Source: Kribbella sp. VKM Ac-2568
Lineage (GTDB): Bacteria; Actinomycetota; Actinomycetes; Propionibacteriales; Kribbellaceae
DNA: 64,000 nucleotides
Assembly: GCF_004345365.1 (NCBI RefSeq)
Contig: NZ_SLVF01000023.1
Span: 1 to 64,000, forward strand
Direction of reading: 5' to 3'
Under the pieces are notes generated by a model, which saw only the letters and a program-made list of their open reading frames with translations, ran no database searches and was not told the DNA's origin. The position numbers were made by a program, and so were the translations under genes. Positions 43,371 through 52,490 of this stretch are shown one piece after another. Positions within the stretch are counted from its first letter, which is position 1, and each line of letters starts with the position of its first letter.

Positions 43371-44933
43371 TCAGGTCGTGGCTTCCTGCGTCTGCTGGAA
43401 GATGCGGAAGATCACGAACTCGGCGGGTCGGACGGGCGCGATGCCGATCTCGACGATCAGGCGGCCGTTCAGGATGTCGTCTTCGGTCATGGTGTCCCGC
43501 CCGACCGAGACGGTGAACGCCTCCTCCTCCTTCTCCCCGAGCAGCGCTCCCTCGCGCCACTGCGTGCGCAGGAAGAGGGTGATGGTCTGCTTCACCCGCG
43601 CCCACAGCCGCGGGTCGTTGGGCTCGAACACCACCCACTGGGTTGAGAAGTAGATCGAGGCCTCCAGGAAGATGAACAGCCGCCGCACGTTCACGTACTT
43701 CCACAGCGGGTCGCTCGACAGCGTCCTGGCGCCCCACACGCGGATCCCGCGTCCGGGGAAGCGCCGGATGGCGTTCACGCCCTTGGGGTTGAGCACCTCC
43801 TGGGCACCGGTAGTGACCTCGTACTCCAGGTCGATGGCGTCGGCGACGACCTCGTTAGCCGGTGCTTTCCACACGCCGGTCGTGTTGTCGCTGAGGGCGT
43901 AGATGCCGCACACCGCTCCCCCGGGTGGGACCTTCTTCCGGGCGCCGTTGCGCGGATCGCTGATGAACATCCACGGGTAGTAGAACGCGCCGTACTGGGT
44001 GTCCTGCACGGTGTCGCGGGGTTCCAGGGCATCGCTGACGCCCTGCTCCGGGGGTGCGTCGATGACGGCGAAGCGGAACCGGTTCCGCTCGCAGTGCGTG
44101 ACCACCGCCTTGGCGACCGCCTTCTCCGCAGCGGGAGCGTGGACGATCGCGACGTCCCGGTAGCGGTCCAGGCCCAGCGCGGCGAGGCCGGTGCGGTCGT
44201 TCGGGTCGTCCTTCATGCCCTCGAAGTCGCCGACGGTGACGGCGTTGTCGTCTACGCCGCCTTCGAGTGCGGCCGATCCCGCGATGCCGGCCACCGACGC
44301 GGGGACCGCGGCGCCCTCGACGAACTCGATGAACGAGGAGTTGCCACCGGCCACCGGGTTGCTGCCGTTCACCCGCTTGAGGAAGTACGACGGCGAGGTG
44401 GGCTCCAGGCGCAGGTCGTCGAAGACCTCCGACGCGCTCGCCTCGGGACCGGGCAGCGGGACCCCCGCGGCGACGGCGCCGCGGTCGTAGGGGACGCCGG
44501 GCTGGTCCTTGTCCCAGTACCAGACCCGCAGCCGGAACCCGAGCGCCTCCTGATTTTGGCCCTTCGTCTTGGCCTCGTCGATCGTGAGCCAGACACGGTT
44601 GTAGGCGGTCCCCACACCCGTCGCCCTCAGGCTCAGGCCCGCGACGGTGACGGCGGCCCGGGCGGCGTTGTCCCCGCTAATGCGGGCGATGTAGGCGCGG
44701 CGACCGCGGTTCTCGAAGAAGCTCCGTACCGAGTACGGCAGGTAGGCCGCATCGTCGAAGATGCCGCCGAAGTAGCGCACGTACTCGCTGTAGCTGGTGA
44801 CGAGGCGGGGTCGGCTCGGACCGCGCTCGGCGGCGCCGAGGAACGCGGCCGTGCTGGTGGCCACCCCCTCGATCGGCCTGGGTCCGCGCTCAATCTCCTC
44901 GACGTAGACCCCGGGAGCTAGGTACTCAGGCAT
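43371..44933 (-). CDS. cis2: Contractile sheath protein
   Basis: 520 residues. N-terminal MPEYLAPGVYVEEIERGPRP and GVATSTAAFLGAAERGP, middle region with inserted domain, and the C-terminal sheath core (VRRLFIFLEASIYFSTQWVV, FEPNDPRLWARVKQTITLFL, NGRLIVEIGIAPVRPAEFVI). This is the single sheath gene in the locus, whereas Afp and PVC have several. It powers contraction. A ribosome site AGGAGGC precedes the ATG at 44933. Confidence 0.97.
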   Translation of the reverse strand: MPEYLAPGVYVEEIERGPRPIEGVATSTAAFLGAAERGPSRPRLVTSYSEYVRYFGGIFDDAAYLPYSVRSFFENRGRRAYIARISGDNAARAAVTVAGLSLRATGVGTAYNRVWLTIDEAKTKGQNQEALGFRLRVWYWDKDQPGVPYDRGAVAAGVPLPGPEASASEVFDDLRLEPTSPSYFLKRVNGSNPVAGGNSSFIEFVEGAAVPASVAGIAGSAALEGGVDDNAVTVGDFEGMKDDPNDRTGLAALGLDRYRDVAIVHAPAAEKAVAKAVVTHCERNRFRFAVIDAPPEQGVSDALEPRDTVQDTQYGAFYYPWMFISDPRNGARKKVPPGGAVCGIYALSDNTTGVWKAPANEVVADAIDLEYEVTTGAQEVLNPKGVNAIRRFPGRGIRVWGARTLSSDPLWKYVNVRRLFIFLEASIYFSTQWVVFEPNDPRLWARVKQTITLFLRTQWREGALLGEKEEEAFTVSVGRDTMTEDDILNGRLIVEIGIAPVRPAEFVIFRIFQQTQEATT

Positions 44934-45031
44934 GGGGTGCCTCCTGGGCAGTGGGTGGGTGGGTCGGTTGGATGGGTGGGCGGCCGCGACGTTCGCGGCG
45001 TGAAGTCGTTGCGGGCGCGGGAGTCGGCCAT
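44918..45031 (-). CDS. Possible short peptide between the carboxypeptidase-like and sheath genes
   Basis: 37 codons starting 2 bp after the upstream stop and ending inside the sheath start. Composition Pro/Thr-rich (TSRPPTHPTDPPTHCPGG). It may be just a translational spacer or leader. The only support is the stop-start arrangement. Confidence 0.2.
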   Translation of the reverse strand: MADSRARNDFTPRTSRPPTHPTDPPTHCPGGTPCLST

Positions 45032-45033
45032 GG

Positions 45034-45726
45034 TCAGGCCCCTTCCGTGAACGGCGGCTCGTTGTTGCCGTCGAGGTCCAGGGGCTCGGAGAACACGTGC
45101 TCGCGCCCGGGCCGGAGCGGCACGACGAGGTCGCGCTGCGGGGTACCGCCGCGGTTGAGGGTGATCGTCGTGTCGACCTCGGCGGTCAGGTCGCCGTCGT
45201 CGGGTGGCTCCAGGGAGAGGGCCACGGCGAAGCTCCCGCTGCGATCGGTGATTCCGACGAACGTGGGATCGCCGTCCGCCGGTGCACCGCCGTCGGACCG
45301 GTCGGGCACCGCCGCGACCTCGAGGCCGGAGGCCGACGCGTCCGCGGCACTCCGGGTGATCACGCCGCGCACCACCGTCGCGCCCGCGTCGATCGGCGAG
45401 TCCGGCCGGCTCGACAGCCATACGACCCTTCGCCGCGCGGCCGCCTGGGGCTGGAACGCCAGGGTGAACGGACCGGCGTAGCCCGCCGCGGTCGGGTCGA
45501 TCCGGAACGTGTAGGCCTGCCCGAGTGGCCGGTTCAGGAGCACGAGTGCGCCGCTGAGGCTGCGGACCATGCGGTCCGGCAGCGCTCGCTCGGCGGTCGG
45601 GTCCAAGAGCGTCGCGGTCACACCGGACGTCACGGCCCGGCGGCTGGCGCGATCCGCGGGCACCAGGACCGCCGTGACCACGTCGACCTTCGGGTCGAGT
45701 GCCGGGAACTCGATGGTGCCGCTCAT
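45034..45726 (-). CDS. Carboxypeptidase-regulatory-like beta protein of the eCIS
   Basis: 230 residues from the ATG at 45726, overlapping the DUF4255 stop. An N-terminal beta region (VTAVLVPADRASRRAVTSGV, GALVLLNRPLGQAYTFRIDP) is followed by an Ig-like/carboxypeptidase regulatory-like segment (VVRGVITRSAADASASGLEV, TFVGITDRSGSFAVALSLE). Such proteins sit between terminator and sheath genes in actinobacterial clusters; a cap or surface decoration role is likely. No signal peptide. Confidence 0.75.
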   Translation of the reverse strand: MSGTIEFPALDPKVDVVTAVLVPADRASRRAVTSGVTATLLDPTAERALPDRMVRSLSGALVLLNRPLGQAYTFRIDPTAAGYAGPFTLAFQPQAAARRRVVWLSSRPDSPIDAGATVVRGVITRSAADASASGLEVAAVPDRSDGGAPADGDPTFVGITDRSGSFAVALSLEPPDDGDLTAEVDTTITLNRGGTPQRDLVVPLRPGREHVFSEPLDLDGNNEPPFTEGA

Positions 45727-46304
45727 GGCCCGACCTCCGTGCCGGTGAGCACGCCGCCGCGCAGCCGACGCTCGGTCACGGGAGCCGCCGGGGTTGGCGT
45801 CGCGAACGTGATGAACACGGGCGTGGCGAGGTACACGATCGACGACTGGTACGGCGTCGTCGGGAACAGGCCCCACACCCGGCTCATCTCCTCCATCGGG
45901 TAGGGCTCAGGCGTGAGCCGCACCGTCTGGCCCGGCAGCACCGGGTCGGTGTAGGTCGGTTGCGCCGCAAGCGCCTGCACGAGCTGCCCCAGCACGCGGA
46001 GCTCCACCGGGTCGGCGGCGTTCGGCGGTCGCCGGAAGACCGAGATGACGTAGCGCAGGTCGAGCGGGAGGGCCTCGGACGGGACGAGCAGGTCGTCGGG
46101 ACCGCCCCCGGGCGGCTCGACGAGGTGCTCGACGTTGCGCAGGTCCCGGTTCGGCTCGACGTGGAAGAGGAACAGTGTGATCGACTCGCCGGCCGTGAGG
46201 TCGGAGCTCACCGGCGGTCCGATGTGCACGGTCGACTGGCCCACCGCCGCCTCGATGCGGTTGCGGATCGCCGAGGTCAGGTCGGCGATCGCGTCGGCGC
46301 TCAT
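45723..46304 (-). CDS. cis16: DUF4255 tail terminator (Afp16/Pvc16-like)
   Basis: 193 residues: SADAIADLTSAIRNRIEAAV, ITLFLFHVEPNRDLRNVEHL, LPLDLRYVISVFRRPPNAAD and LRVLGQLVQALAAQPTYTD match the DUF4255 (Pvc16 N-terminal) family, which caps the distal end of the particle. ATG at 46304 overlaps the ATPase stop by 4 bp. Confidence 0.93.
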   Translation of the reverse strand: MSADAIADLTSAIRNRIEAAVGQSTVHIGPPVSSDLTAGESITLFLFHVEPNRDLRNVEHLVEPPGGGPDDLLVPSEALPLDLRYVISVFRRPPNAADPVELRVLGQLVQALAAQPTYTDPVLPGQTVRLTPEPYPMEEMSRVWGLFPTTPYQSSIVYLATPVFITFATPTPAAPVTERRLRGGVLTGTEVGP

Positions 46305-48886
46305 GCCGCACCTGCCCGTGCGGCGCGGGCTTCGAGGGCCCGTCCGGCGTCGAACATGCCGAGCTTGTCCAGCTCACGCCGGGTCGCGGCGAGGATGTGG
46401 CGCATCCGGATCGGCCCGTCGTCCACGGCCGCGAAGGCGGCGTGCAGCGCGATCTGCTGGATCGTCCCGCCGGACAGCTGGAGCCGCCGCCCGAGGAAGC
46501 CGAAATCGATGTCGTCCGCAAGCGGAGCACGTTCCGGGAAGGCGTGCTGCCAGATGACCTCACGCGCCGCGGCGTCGGGCAGGGGGAAGTCGACAAGGAA
46601 CCGCAGGCGTCGAAGGAAAGCGTCGTCGATGTTCTGCTTCAGGTTCGTCGTGAGGATGGCGATGCCCTCGAACGCCTCCATGCGCTGGAGGAGGTAGGCG
46701 ACCTCCACGTTGGCATGGCGGTCGTGGGCATCCTTGACCTCGGAGCGCTTGCCGAACAGCGCGTCGGCTTCGTCGAACAGGAGCAGTGCGCCGCGCCCTT
46801 CGGCGACGCGGAAGGCGGCGTCTATGTTCTTCTCCGTCTCGCCGAGGTACTTGGACACGGTTTTCGAGAGGTCGACGAGCAGCAGCTCGACGCCCAGCTC
46901 GAGGGCGAGGACCTGGGCCGCCATCGTCTTGCCCGTGCCGCTGGGGCCGCTGAACAGCGCCGACACGCCTCGGCCGTAGGTCAGGCGGTCCACGAAACCC
47001 CACCGGTCGAGCACCGAAGCCGACAGCGTGAAGTGCGCCATGATCGACCGAAGCTCCGCCTTGGCCGGGTCCGCCAGGACAAGGTCATCCCAGGCGAACC
47101 GCGTCGCGATCGACCGCACGGTCGGCGGCAGGTCATGGCTCCGCTGATCGATAGCGACCTGCCGCAATTGCCGAGCGATCGGCTCATCCGCCTCGAGCGG
47201 CTGTACTGCGAACCGGGCGACGGCGTTGGCTATCTCCGACGGGCCGAGTGGAAGCGTCGTTGCTAGGGCCGTGGCGTCGACCTCGGAGAGGACGAGACCG
47301 CTGTTGGCGGCGGCCGACGACCACAGGTCGATGCGCTCCCCCACGTCCAGCTCGGGCCGACGTAGTACGACCGCCGGGCAGTCCGACTCGATGTCGGGAC
47401 TCGGTCCGTCGTACACCACCGCGACGACGGTCCCAGCGAACGACCGGAGCGCCTCTCCGAGGCGCCGGTGGTCAGGCGCGGTGAGCTCGCCCACTCCCCG
47501 CAGGTGGAGGCCGGCGCCTGTCATGGCGGCGAGGCACAACCAACTCGTGATGGCGTCGTCGATCGGACGCCCGTCCGCGACAGCGGCGAGGTCACCGTCG
47601 ACGAGCGTGAGGCCCGTCGCGGCCGCGACACGCTCGAACCACCCGCCAGCCGGTTCAGCGAGGCGCACGAGCGCGGTGCCATCAGCCCCTGCAATCGCGG
47701 CCTCCAACTGCTGGGCCGCGCGCTGCTCCGCACCGGCCGCAGCGACCACACCGCGGGACCGCACGAGGCGCGCACCCGTCGCCCGGGCCGCGGCGTCGAT
47801 CGTGGGCGAGAACAACGACGCGATCAACGCGGGCAGGGGTAGGAGACCCGCCTCGACCACAGGCACCGTGGGGTCGCGTCGATCCGGCACGAGGAGCCGC
47901 CGGCCGAGGAGCGACCCTGTCGCCTCGAGCTCCTGCCGGCACCGCCACGCACCGAACCGCGACTCGCCGAGCTCGTCCAGTAAGGTGACGCTCGGCCTGC
48001 GGCGGTTCAGATCGTCGTGCAGCACCCCGATCGCAACCCCGAAGCGAGCATCAAGTTCCGGCGCGAGCGCGACCAGCAGGGCACGCAACTCCCCGTCGCT
48101 GAGAGCGAAGCTCCTGGCCGCCGCGGCGAGGACGGCAGGCAGACCGCGCCGGTCAACGATGACGCCACGATCCGTATCAGCGAATCGAGCACGCAGTTCG
48201 TCGGCGGTGTTGTTCTCGAGGCCCAGACCAGCGAGCGCGTCACTCGGCGACGCGGTCCAACCCGCGAAGGAGGGCTCGTTGGCCCCCTCGGCGCGCTCCC
48301 GCAGCCGGACGCCAAGCACCAGGCTGAGCCACGTCGTCACCGACGTGAGGTCGACAGAAGCCGGATGGTCGACAGAAGCCGGATCAGAACGGATCGAGGG
48401 GACTGCCGTCGAGTCGAGGCCGCGGCTCGATTCCGGGCGGGGTGGTTGGGCGTCGAGATTGAGGGGCGAGGTGGGGTCTTGGACCTCGGCGGACCCACTG
48501 GCGTGGGAGGGGTCGACGAGGTGCAGTCGCGCGATTGGGCGCGTGCCCGCGCCCGCGCGGTCCGGCACACCCAGCTCCTCGATAAGTCGCACGAGGTGCT
48601 GCGCGCCGGGGTCGTCGACGGTCATCACTGCCCGGCGACCGGCGTCGTCGAGGAGGACGACGGAGAGCTGACCGGCACGGTCCAGGAGATCGAGCGCCCA
48701 GCGCAGGTCGATCCCCTCGGCTATGACCACGACGGGGCCGTCCTCGAGGAGCAGGTCGTCCACGGCGGCGTGGTCCGCCGCTTCGACCGTGTCGAACCGC
48801 CCCGAGCCCGCGAGGAACATCCTGAGCCCGTTCGCGAAGGGCGTGCTGGCGAACGGCCCTGCGAGGATCGCGCGCGTTCGGCTCAT
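46301..48886 (-). CDS. cis15: AAA+ ATPase of the eCIS (Afp15-like), first gene of the operon
   Basis: 861 residues. The C-terminal AAA+ module has Walker A GPSGTGKT (647-654), Walker B LLLFDEAD (701-708), sensor-1-like AILTTNLKQN and RRLRF as arginine-finger region. The N-terminal 600 residues contain a small alpha/beta domain and a long variable part with a degenerate second NTPase-like domain (about 380-560), as in other eCIS ATPases. It is presumed to help particle assembly or effector loading. The start at 48886 has only a weak ribosome site. The 208 bp upstream should contain the operon promoter. Confidence 0.93.
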   Translation of the reverse strand: MSRTRAILAGPFASTPFANGLRMFLAGSGRFDTVEAADHAAVDDLLLEDGPVVVIAEGIDLRWALDLLDRAGQLSVVLLDDAGRRAVMTVDDPGAQHLVRLIEELGVPDRAGAGTRPIARLHLVDPSHASGSAEVQDPTSPLNLDAQPPRPESSRGLDSTAVPSIRSDPASVDHPASVDLTSVTTWLSLVLGVRLRERAEGANEPSFAGWTASPSDALAGLGLENNTADELRARFADTDRGVIVDRRGLPAVLAAAARSFALSDGELRALLVALAPELDARFGVAIGVLHDDLNRRRPSVTLLDELGESRFGAWRCRQELEATGSLLGRRLLVPDRRDPTVPVVEAGLLPLPALIASLFSPTIDAAARATGARLVRSRGVVAAAGAEQRAAQQLEAAIAGADGTALVRLAEPAGGWFERVAAATGLTLVDGDLAAVADGRPIDDAITSWLCLAAMTGAGLHLRGVGELTAPDHRRLGEALRSFAGTVVAVVYDGPSPDIESDCPAVVLRRPELDVGERIDLWSSAAANSGLVLSEVDATALATTLPLGPSEIANAVARFAVQPLEADEPIARQLRQVAIDQRSHDLPPTVRSIATRFAWDDLVLADPAKAELRSIMAHFTLSASVLDRWGFVDRLTYGRGVSALFSGPSGTGKTMAAQVLALELGVELLLVDLSKTVSKYLGETEKNIDAAFRVAEGRGALLLFDEADALFGKRSEVKDAHDRHANVEVAYLLQRMEAFEGIAILTTNLKQNIDDAFLRRLRFLVDFPLPDAAAREVIWQHAFPERAPLADDIDFGFLGRRLQLSGGTIQQIALHAAFAAVDDGPIRMRHILAATRRELDKLGMFDAGRALEARAARAGAA

Positions 48887-49094
48887 GGACGGGCCCTTCA
48901 GAGAAGGTCAACTCGATCGCCCGATTCTCCGGCGGGTCTCCATCGCCGAACCATGGATCGGAGGATCCAAAACCGATGCAGAGTGGGTTCAGCCGAGGGA
49001 CAGATCCACGCGCTCGGATCACCCGAAGGGGCGTGCGACACGTCCGCGTTGACCACCGGCGGCTGGGGCCGGAAACCGCTTCTGACGGCAGTGG
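48887..49094. promoter_or_regulatory. Upstream region of the eCIS operon
   Basis: The 208 bp between the ATPase start and the next gene should hold the operon promoter. A TTGACC hexamer lies close to the start codon, but its spacing is too short for a normal -35, so no promoter is assigned. Confidence 0.4.
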
Positions 49095-49867
49095 TCAACG
49101 TCGCAGCCGCGAGTAGGCACCACCCACCATGAGGGCGACGAACGCCACCACTGTGAAGATGAAGAAGACCTCGAAGACGGGCGCCAGGCGGTCCGGCTGA
49201 GCAGGCCTCGCATGACGCCGGCCGTAGGTAGCCAGGCGCCAGAGACGATGACTCCAGGGAGGCCGCCCACCGGTCGATGGCGAACTTGCCGCGCCGCTGG
49301 AGGCGTCCGACTCATCGGGGGGCGTTCGACCTCGGGAACGAGGTCGAGCCACCCGTACTGCCAGGCGATGACGTCCGTGGTCCTCCAACTGCGACTGGCA
49401 TATCCACCGTAGAGCACAACGATGTAGGCGCCGGCCAAGGAAATGGCCGCACCGACTGCGGCGATCACGGCCGATTGCCGTCGTTCGTCCCGACTGACAC
49501 TCTCGGTGAACAGAAAATGTGTTGTGAGGTAGGCGAGAATGGCCGCGGCGAATCTGAGCAGCCACGAGGCGACGGTGACCATCTTGCTCTCGTCGTCGCT
49601 GCCCGAGCTCGCGTGGTGCCTCCCAATCTCCACGCCTTGGTTACTCTCGCGTCCAGCGAGATGGCCGGCTGGCTCGACATGCTGGCCGGGAGGGAGAGCG
49701 CCCTCGTTTGCCCACGCCAGCAGCACCCAATCGCCCCGGTCCTGCTTGCGCATGTAAAGGCGGACATCGTGGAACCGACCGTGCGTGCTGTCGTCACTCG
49801 TGTCGGCAGGCTTCACGATGCTCGACACAATGGCGCGATCGTGAGACAGCAATTCGATCGCGAGCAC
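49095..49867 (-). pseudogene. Two-helix membrane protein, frameshifted
   Basis: From GTG 49867 the product has a hydrophilic domain (HGRFHDVRLYMRKQDRGDWV, LLAWANEG), then two or three hydrophobic helices (LLRFAAAILAYLTTHFLF; AVIAAVGAAISLAGAYIVVL) and YASRSWRTTDVIAWQYGWLD. Further on, the last helix is in another frame ending at 49095 (FEVFFIFTVVAFVALMVGGA). The break lies near 49200-49260. The frame is also open upstream of 49867 (SEWQVFKGAEFISARPSHSQ), so the true start is uncertain. Function unknown; it lies between the eCIS and its likely regulators. Confidence 0.5.
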
Positions 49868-50246
49868 CTCGCTGTGACGCTGCGAATGCGAGGGACGGGC
49901 CGAAATGAATTCCGCGCCTTTGAAGACTTGCCATTCGCTCCGCGGTATGCAAAGGCCGGTGCGAGGAGTGGTTTAAGGGACTCGCGATCACCGCTTGTCT
50001 CGGCCTTAGAAATGGTTCAGGTCTTTCAGTTGCTCGAGGTCGCCCCTGGACTTCGCCCCAGCCTGACTGTGGGCATTCCACGTCACCCACGCGTCACAGG
50101 CATGACACGGTCCCCACGGCCGGTGACGCGCGTGTAACGGGAGCCGCCGAGAGTCTGCCCGTGGACCTCGACCGGCCCTTGCCCCGGCTCCCCCGGAGTG
50201 CGGTTGACCTCGGTGCGCGACGGCCTCCCTGCGCGATGGTCGCCCG

Positions 50247-50438
50247 GTGACTGGGGCTACGCACTCCTCACCCCACGACCTGATCGTGGTGCTTCGGCTG
50301 TGGACGGAGGCTCACGACCCGCGGCCGCGCGCTCGGCTGCTCGTCGGCGCGGTCGAGCCTGGCGAACCGTTGATCGGCACCATCGCGATCCTGGAGGCCG
50401 TGGAGTCAGTGGTGCGCTCGTTCGAGAAGGAGGGGTGA
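50247..50438 (+). CDS. Small hypothetical protein
   Basis: 63 residues from a GTG at 50247. The composition is protein-like (DLIVVLRLWTEAHDPRPRAR, LLVGAVEPGEPLIGTIAIL, EAVESVVRSFEKEG). It precedes the BTAD regulator by about 120 bp on the same strand. No family recognised; the start is weakly supported. Confidence 0.4.
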   Translation: MTGATHSSPHDLIVVLRLWTEAHDPRPRARLLVGAVEPGEPLIGTIAILEAVESVVRSFEKEG

Positions 50439-50555
50439 GCCCGGGCCTGACCGGCGGATGAGGCGATGGTGACGCGGGTGCGGCGTTCGTGGTGACGGCC
50501 CGGAAGTGCTCGCTCTGGCATCGTGACCACTTCGCTAGCGACCGAGGGGGGCGGA

Positions 50556-51275
50556 ATGCCCGACGTACGACTCCACTTGCTCGGCGGGTTCGAGCTCACC
50601 ATCGACGGGCAGCAGGCCCCCACCCTGCAGCCCAGCACGCAACGGCTCCTCGCCTTCGTGGCCTTGACCGCGCGCGGCGTGGAGCGGGACTTCGCGGCCC
50701 TGCAGCTGTGGCCGGACAGCACCGAGGAGCGCGCGCGGGCGAGCTTGCGCTCGACCCTGTGGCGACTCCGGAGACTGCCCGTGGAACTGATCGAGACCAC
50801 GCCGACGCGGCTACGACTAGCCGAGTCGGTGTGGGTCGACACCCGTGACGGCGTCGGCGAGATCACGGCCAGCGCGAACTGCGGGTTGGATGGTCCGGTG
50901 GCGTTCGACTCCCTGTTCATCGACCTCCTCCCGGATTGGTACGACGACTGGCTGACCATCGAGCGCGAGCGGCTGCGCCAGCTGATTCTGCGGGTGCTCG
51001 AGTCCAGGGCGAGAGGGGCGCTGGCTCGCGGCGACCCCGCGGAGGCGATCCAGCTCGGCTTGACGGCGATGGCGATCGACCCCATGCGGGAGGTCACCTG
51101 CAGGCTGGTGATGGAGGCCCACCTGTCCGAGGGCAACGAGTACGACGCTCAGCGGACTCTGGACGGCTACCGGCGTCGACTGGCGTCCGACTCCCGGGTC
51201 TCCGTGTCGGCCGACACGGAGACGCTCCTGGACCGGGTGCGCACACCCGCCGTCCCCGGTCGGGTCAGTCAGTGA
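50556..51275 (+). CDS. BTAD-domain (SARP-like) transcriptional regulator
   Basis: 239 residues from the ATG at 50556, preceded by GAGGGGGG; a GTG at 50523 in the same frame is an alternative. N-terminal winged-helix of the OmpR/SARP type (RLHLLGGFELTIDGQQAP, TQRLLAFVALTARGVERDFA, ALQLWPDSTEERARASLRST) followed by the helical BTAD domain (WYDDWLTIERERLRQLILRV; MAIDPMREVTCRLVMEAHLS). No NTPase domain. It is the converging partner of a second BTAD gene; both lie near the eCIS operon start, a pairing typical of actinobacterial eCIS loci. A role as its regulator is inferred. Confidence 0.85.
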   Translation: MPDVRLHLLGGFELTIDGQQAPTLQPSTQRLLAFVALTARGVERDFAALQLWPDSTEERARASLRSTLWRLRRLPVELIETTPTRLRLAESVWVDTRDGVGEITASANCGLDGPVAFDSLFIDLLPDWYDDWLTIERERLRQLILRVLESRARGALARGDPAEAIQLGLTAMAIDPMREVTCRLVMEAHLSEGNEYDAQRTLDGYRRRLASDSRVSVSADTETLLDRVRTPAVPGRVSQ

Positions 51276-51288
51276 CGCCGTCGCCGGC

Positions 51289-52104
51289 TCAACGCCGGGC
51301 CATCAGCGCGTCCAGCGCCGGAGTGGGGCGGATCGCGAGGTCTCTCCAGAGCAGGTCGCGGAAGCTTTCGAACTGGCGCCGCGCGTCCGCGGCGTTACCC
51401 TCAGCCAGGTGAGCCTCGATCAGCACACGCTGGGCGCTCTCCCGCAACGGGTCCGCGGCGACGGCGGCCAGGCCGGCCTCGACGGCTTCCGCGTGCCAAC
51501 CCTGGCGGCGCAGACGCACCGACAGCGCCTCGATGGCGTGGATCCGCAGTTGCCGCACCCGCTCACGCTCGATGACGACCCAGTCCTCATCCCAGTGAGG
51601 CAGGACGTCTCTGGAGAGCAGGTCCAACAGCTCGGCGGGCGCTGCAGGCTGGTCGGTGCCCCCGGCGCAGGAGATGTCGAGAAGCTCACGGGCCCTCTGC
51701 AAGACCTCGGCGAGGTCGACCGACACTTCCCCGCAAAGAGACAGCTGGTCCTTTCGCGCGACGATCACCCGTTCCCTGATGACGTGCAGCTTCCACAGCG
51801 CAGCCCTGAGATTCGCGATTGCTCGCTGGTCGGTCGCTTCGCGCCACAGGCTGCGCGCGACCTGGGTGCGCGGCTGCGGTCGTATGTGCAGGCCAAGGAA
51901 GGCCAGCACCCGCTGGCTGCTCGTCGGGACATGTACAGCGTCCCCATCGATGACCAGCTCGAAGCCGCTGAGCAGGCTGAGTCGAACCGGGTAGGTCACG
52001 CGCACTGGCCCCGTCGGTGTGGTAGCTGGGTGCCCTGGACCACCGGGGCCGGATGGCCCGAGCCGAGCCCATTGAGCGCCCATATCGAATCGCCCCCGAG
52101 GCAT
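51289..52104 (-). CDS. Second BTAD-domain (SARP-like) regulator
   Basis: 271 residues from the ATG at 52104; an in-frame start closer to VRLSLLSGFELVIDGD is also possible, since the first 35 residues are Gly/Pro-rich. wHTH: TSSQRVLAFLGLHIRPQPRT, VARSLWREATDQRAIANLRA and ALWKLHVIRERVIV; BTAD: HWDEDWVVIERERVRQLRIH, VAADPLRESAQRVLIEAHLA. It resembles its convergent neighbour along the whole length, with 13 bp between their ends, so they are divergent paralogues. Likely controls the eCIS or the membrane protein gene upstream. Confidence 0.85.
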   Translation of the reverse strand: MPRGRFDMGAQWARLGPSGPGGPGHPATTPTGPVRVTYPVRLSLLSGFELVIDGDAVHVPTSSQRVLAFLGLHIRPQPRTQVARSLWREATDQRAIANLRAALWKLHVIRERVIVARKDQLSLCGEVSVDLAEVLQRARELLDISCAGGTDQPAAPAELLDLLSRDVLPHWDEDWVVIERERVRQLRIHAIEALSVRLRRQGWHAEAVEAGLAAVAADPLRESAQRVLIEAHLAEGNAADARRQFESFRDLLWRDLAIRPTPALDALMARR

Positions 52105-52490
52105 CCGTCGTCTAGGCGGCGTGCCGCGACTCGCCCGACACCCCTCCCCGTGAGTGGTGACAAATTGACAATTTACACGATGCCGTCAGGCGAAGTGGTA
52201 GTCAATGGATCAGATCTGAGCAGGGACCCGAATCACGCCGGTCCACCAGTTGTGCTGCCTGTCATTCGATCGTCGCCCTTTGCCGCGCGGTGTCCAGGGC
52301 GGAAATACATTTCACCGGGTCAAGCAAGGGTTTGAAAGCCTGAACGACAAGCCAGGGACGCTGGCCGGTGGATTCACGGTCTGGTGTTGGTCGGCGATGA
52401 GAGCGATAATTGCGATGGGGGCGGGCGGTTCGTTCACGTCGGATCATTCGGGGGTCGTTCCCGGCAGCCACGATCGTGGACGTGATCGAC
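52105..52490. promoter_or_regulatory. Divergent intergenic region with AT-rich palindrome
   Basis: This region lies between the second BTAD gene (minus) and a membrane protein gene (plus). AAATTGACAATTT (52162-52174), 58 bp from the regulator's start, is a perfect 13-bp palindrome unusual in this GC-rich context, a candidate operator. Confidence 0.45.

Larger units (their letters stand above)
20565..48886 (-). other. Extracellular contractile injection system (eCIS) operon
   Basis: Twenty-three ORFs of one strand with ATGA overlaps or gaps mostly below 40 bp. Core parts present: sheath, tube, second tube, LysM hub, gpD and gpV spike parts, PAAR, gp25, two gpJ proteins, gpI-like, DUF4255 and AAA+ ATPase. 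No capsid, terminase, portal, holin or lysin is present, which excludes a prophage. No large tape-measure or fibre gene recognised. One effector-like protein lies near the end. Confidence 0.92.

Noticed and set aside
20565..48886. Prophage interpretation of the tail genes
   Set aside because: No capsid, portal, terminase or lysis genes; the AAA+ ATPase and DUF4255 genes are eCIS-specific markers.
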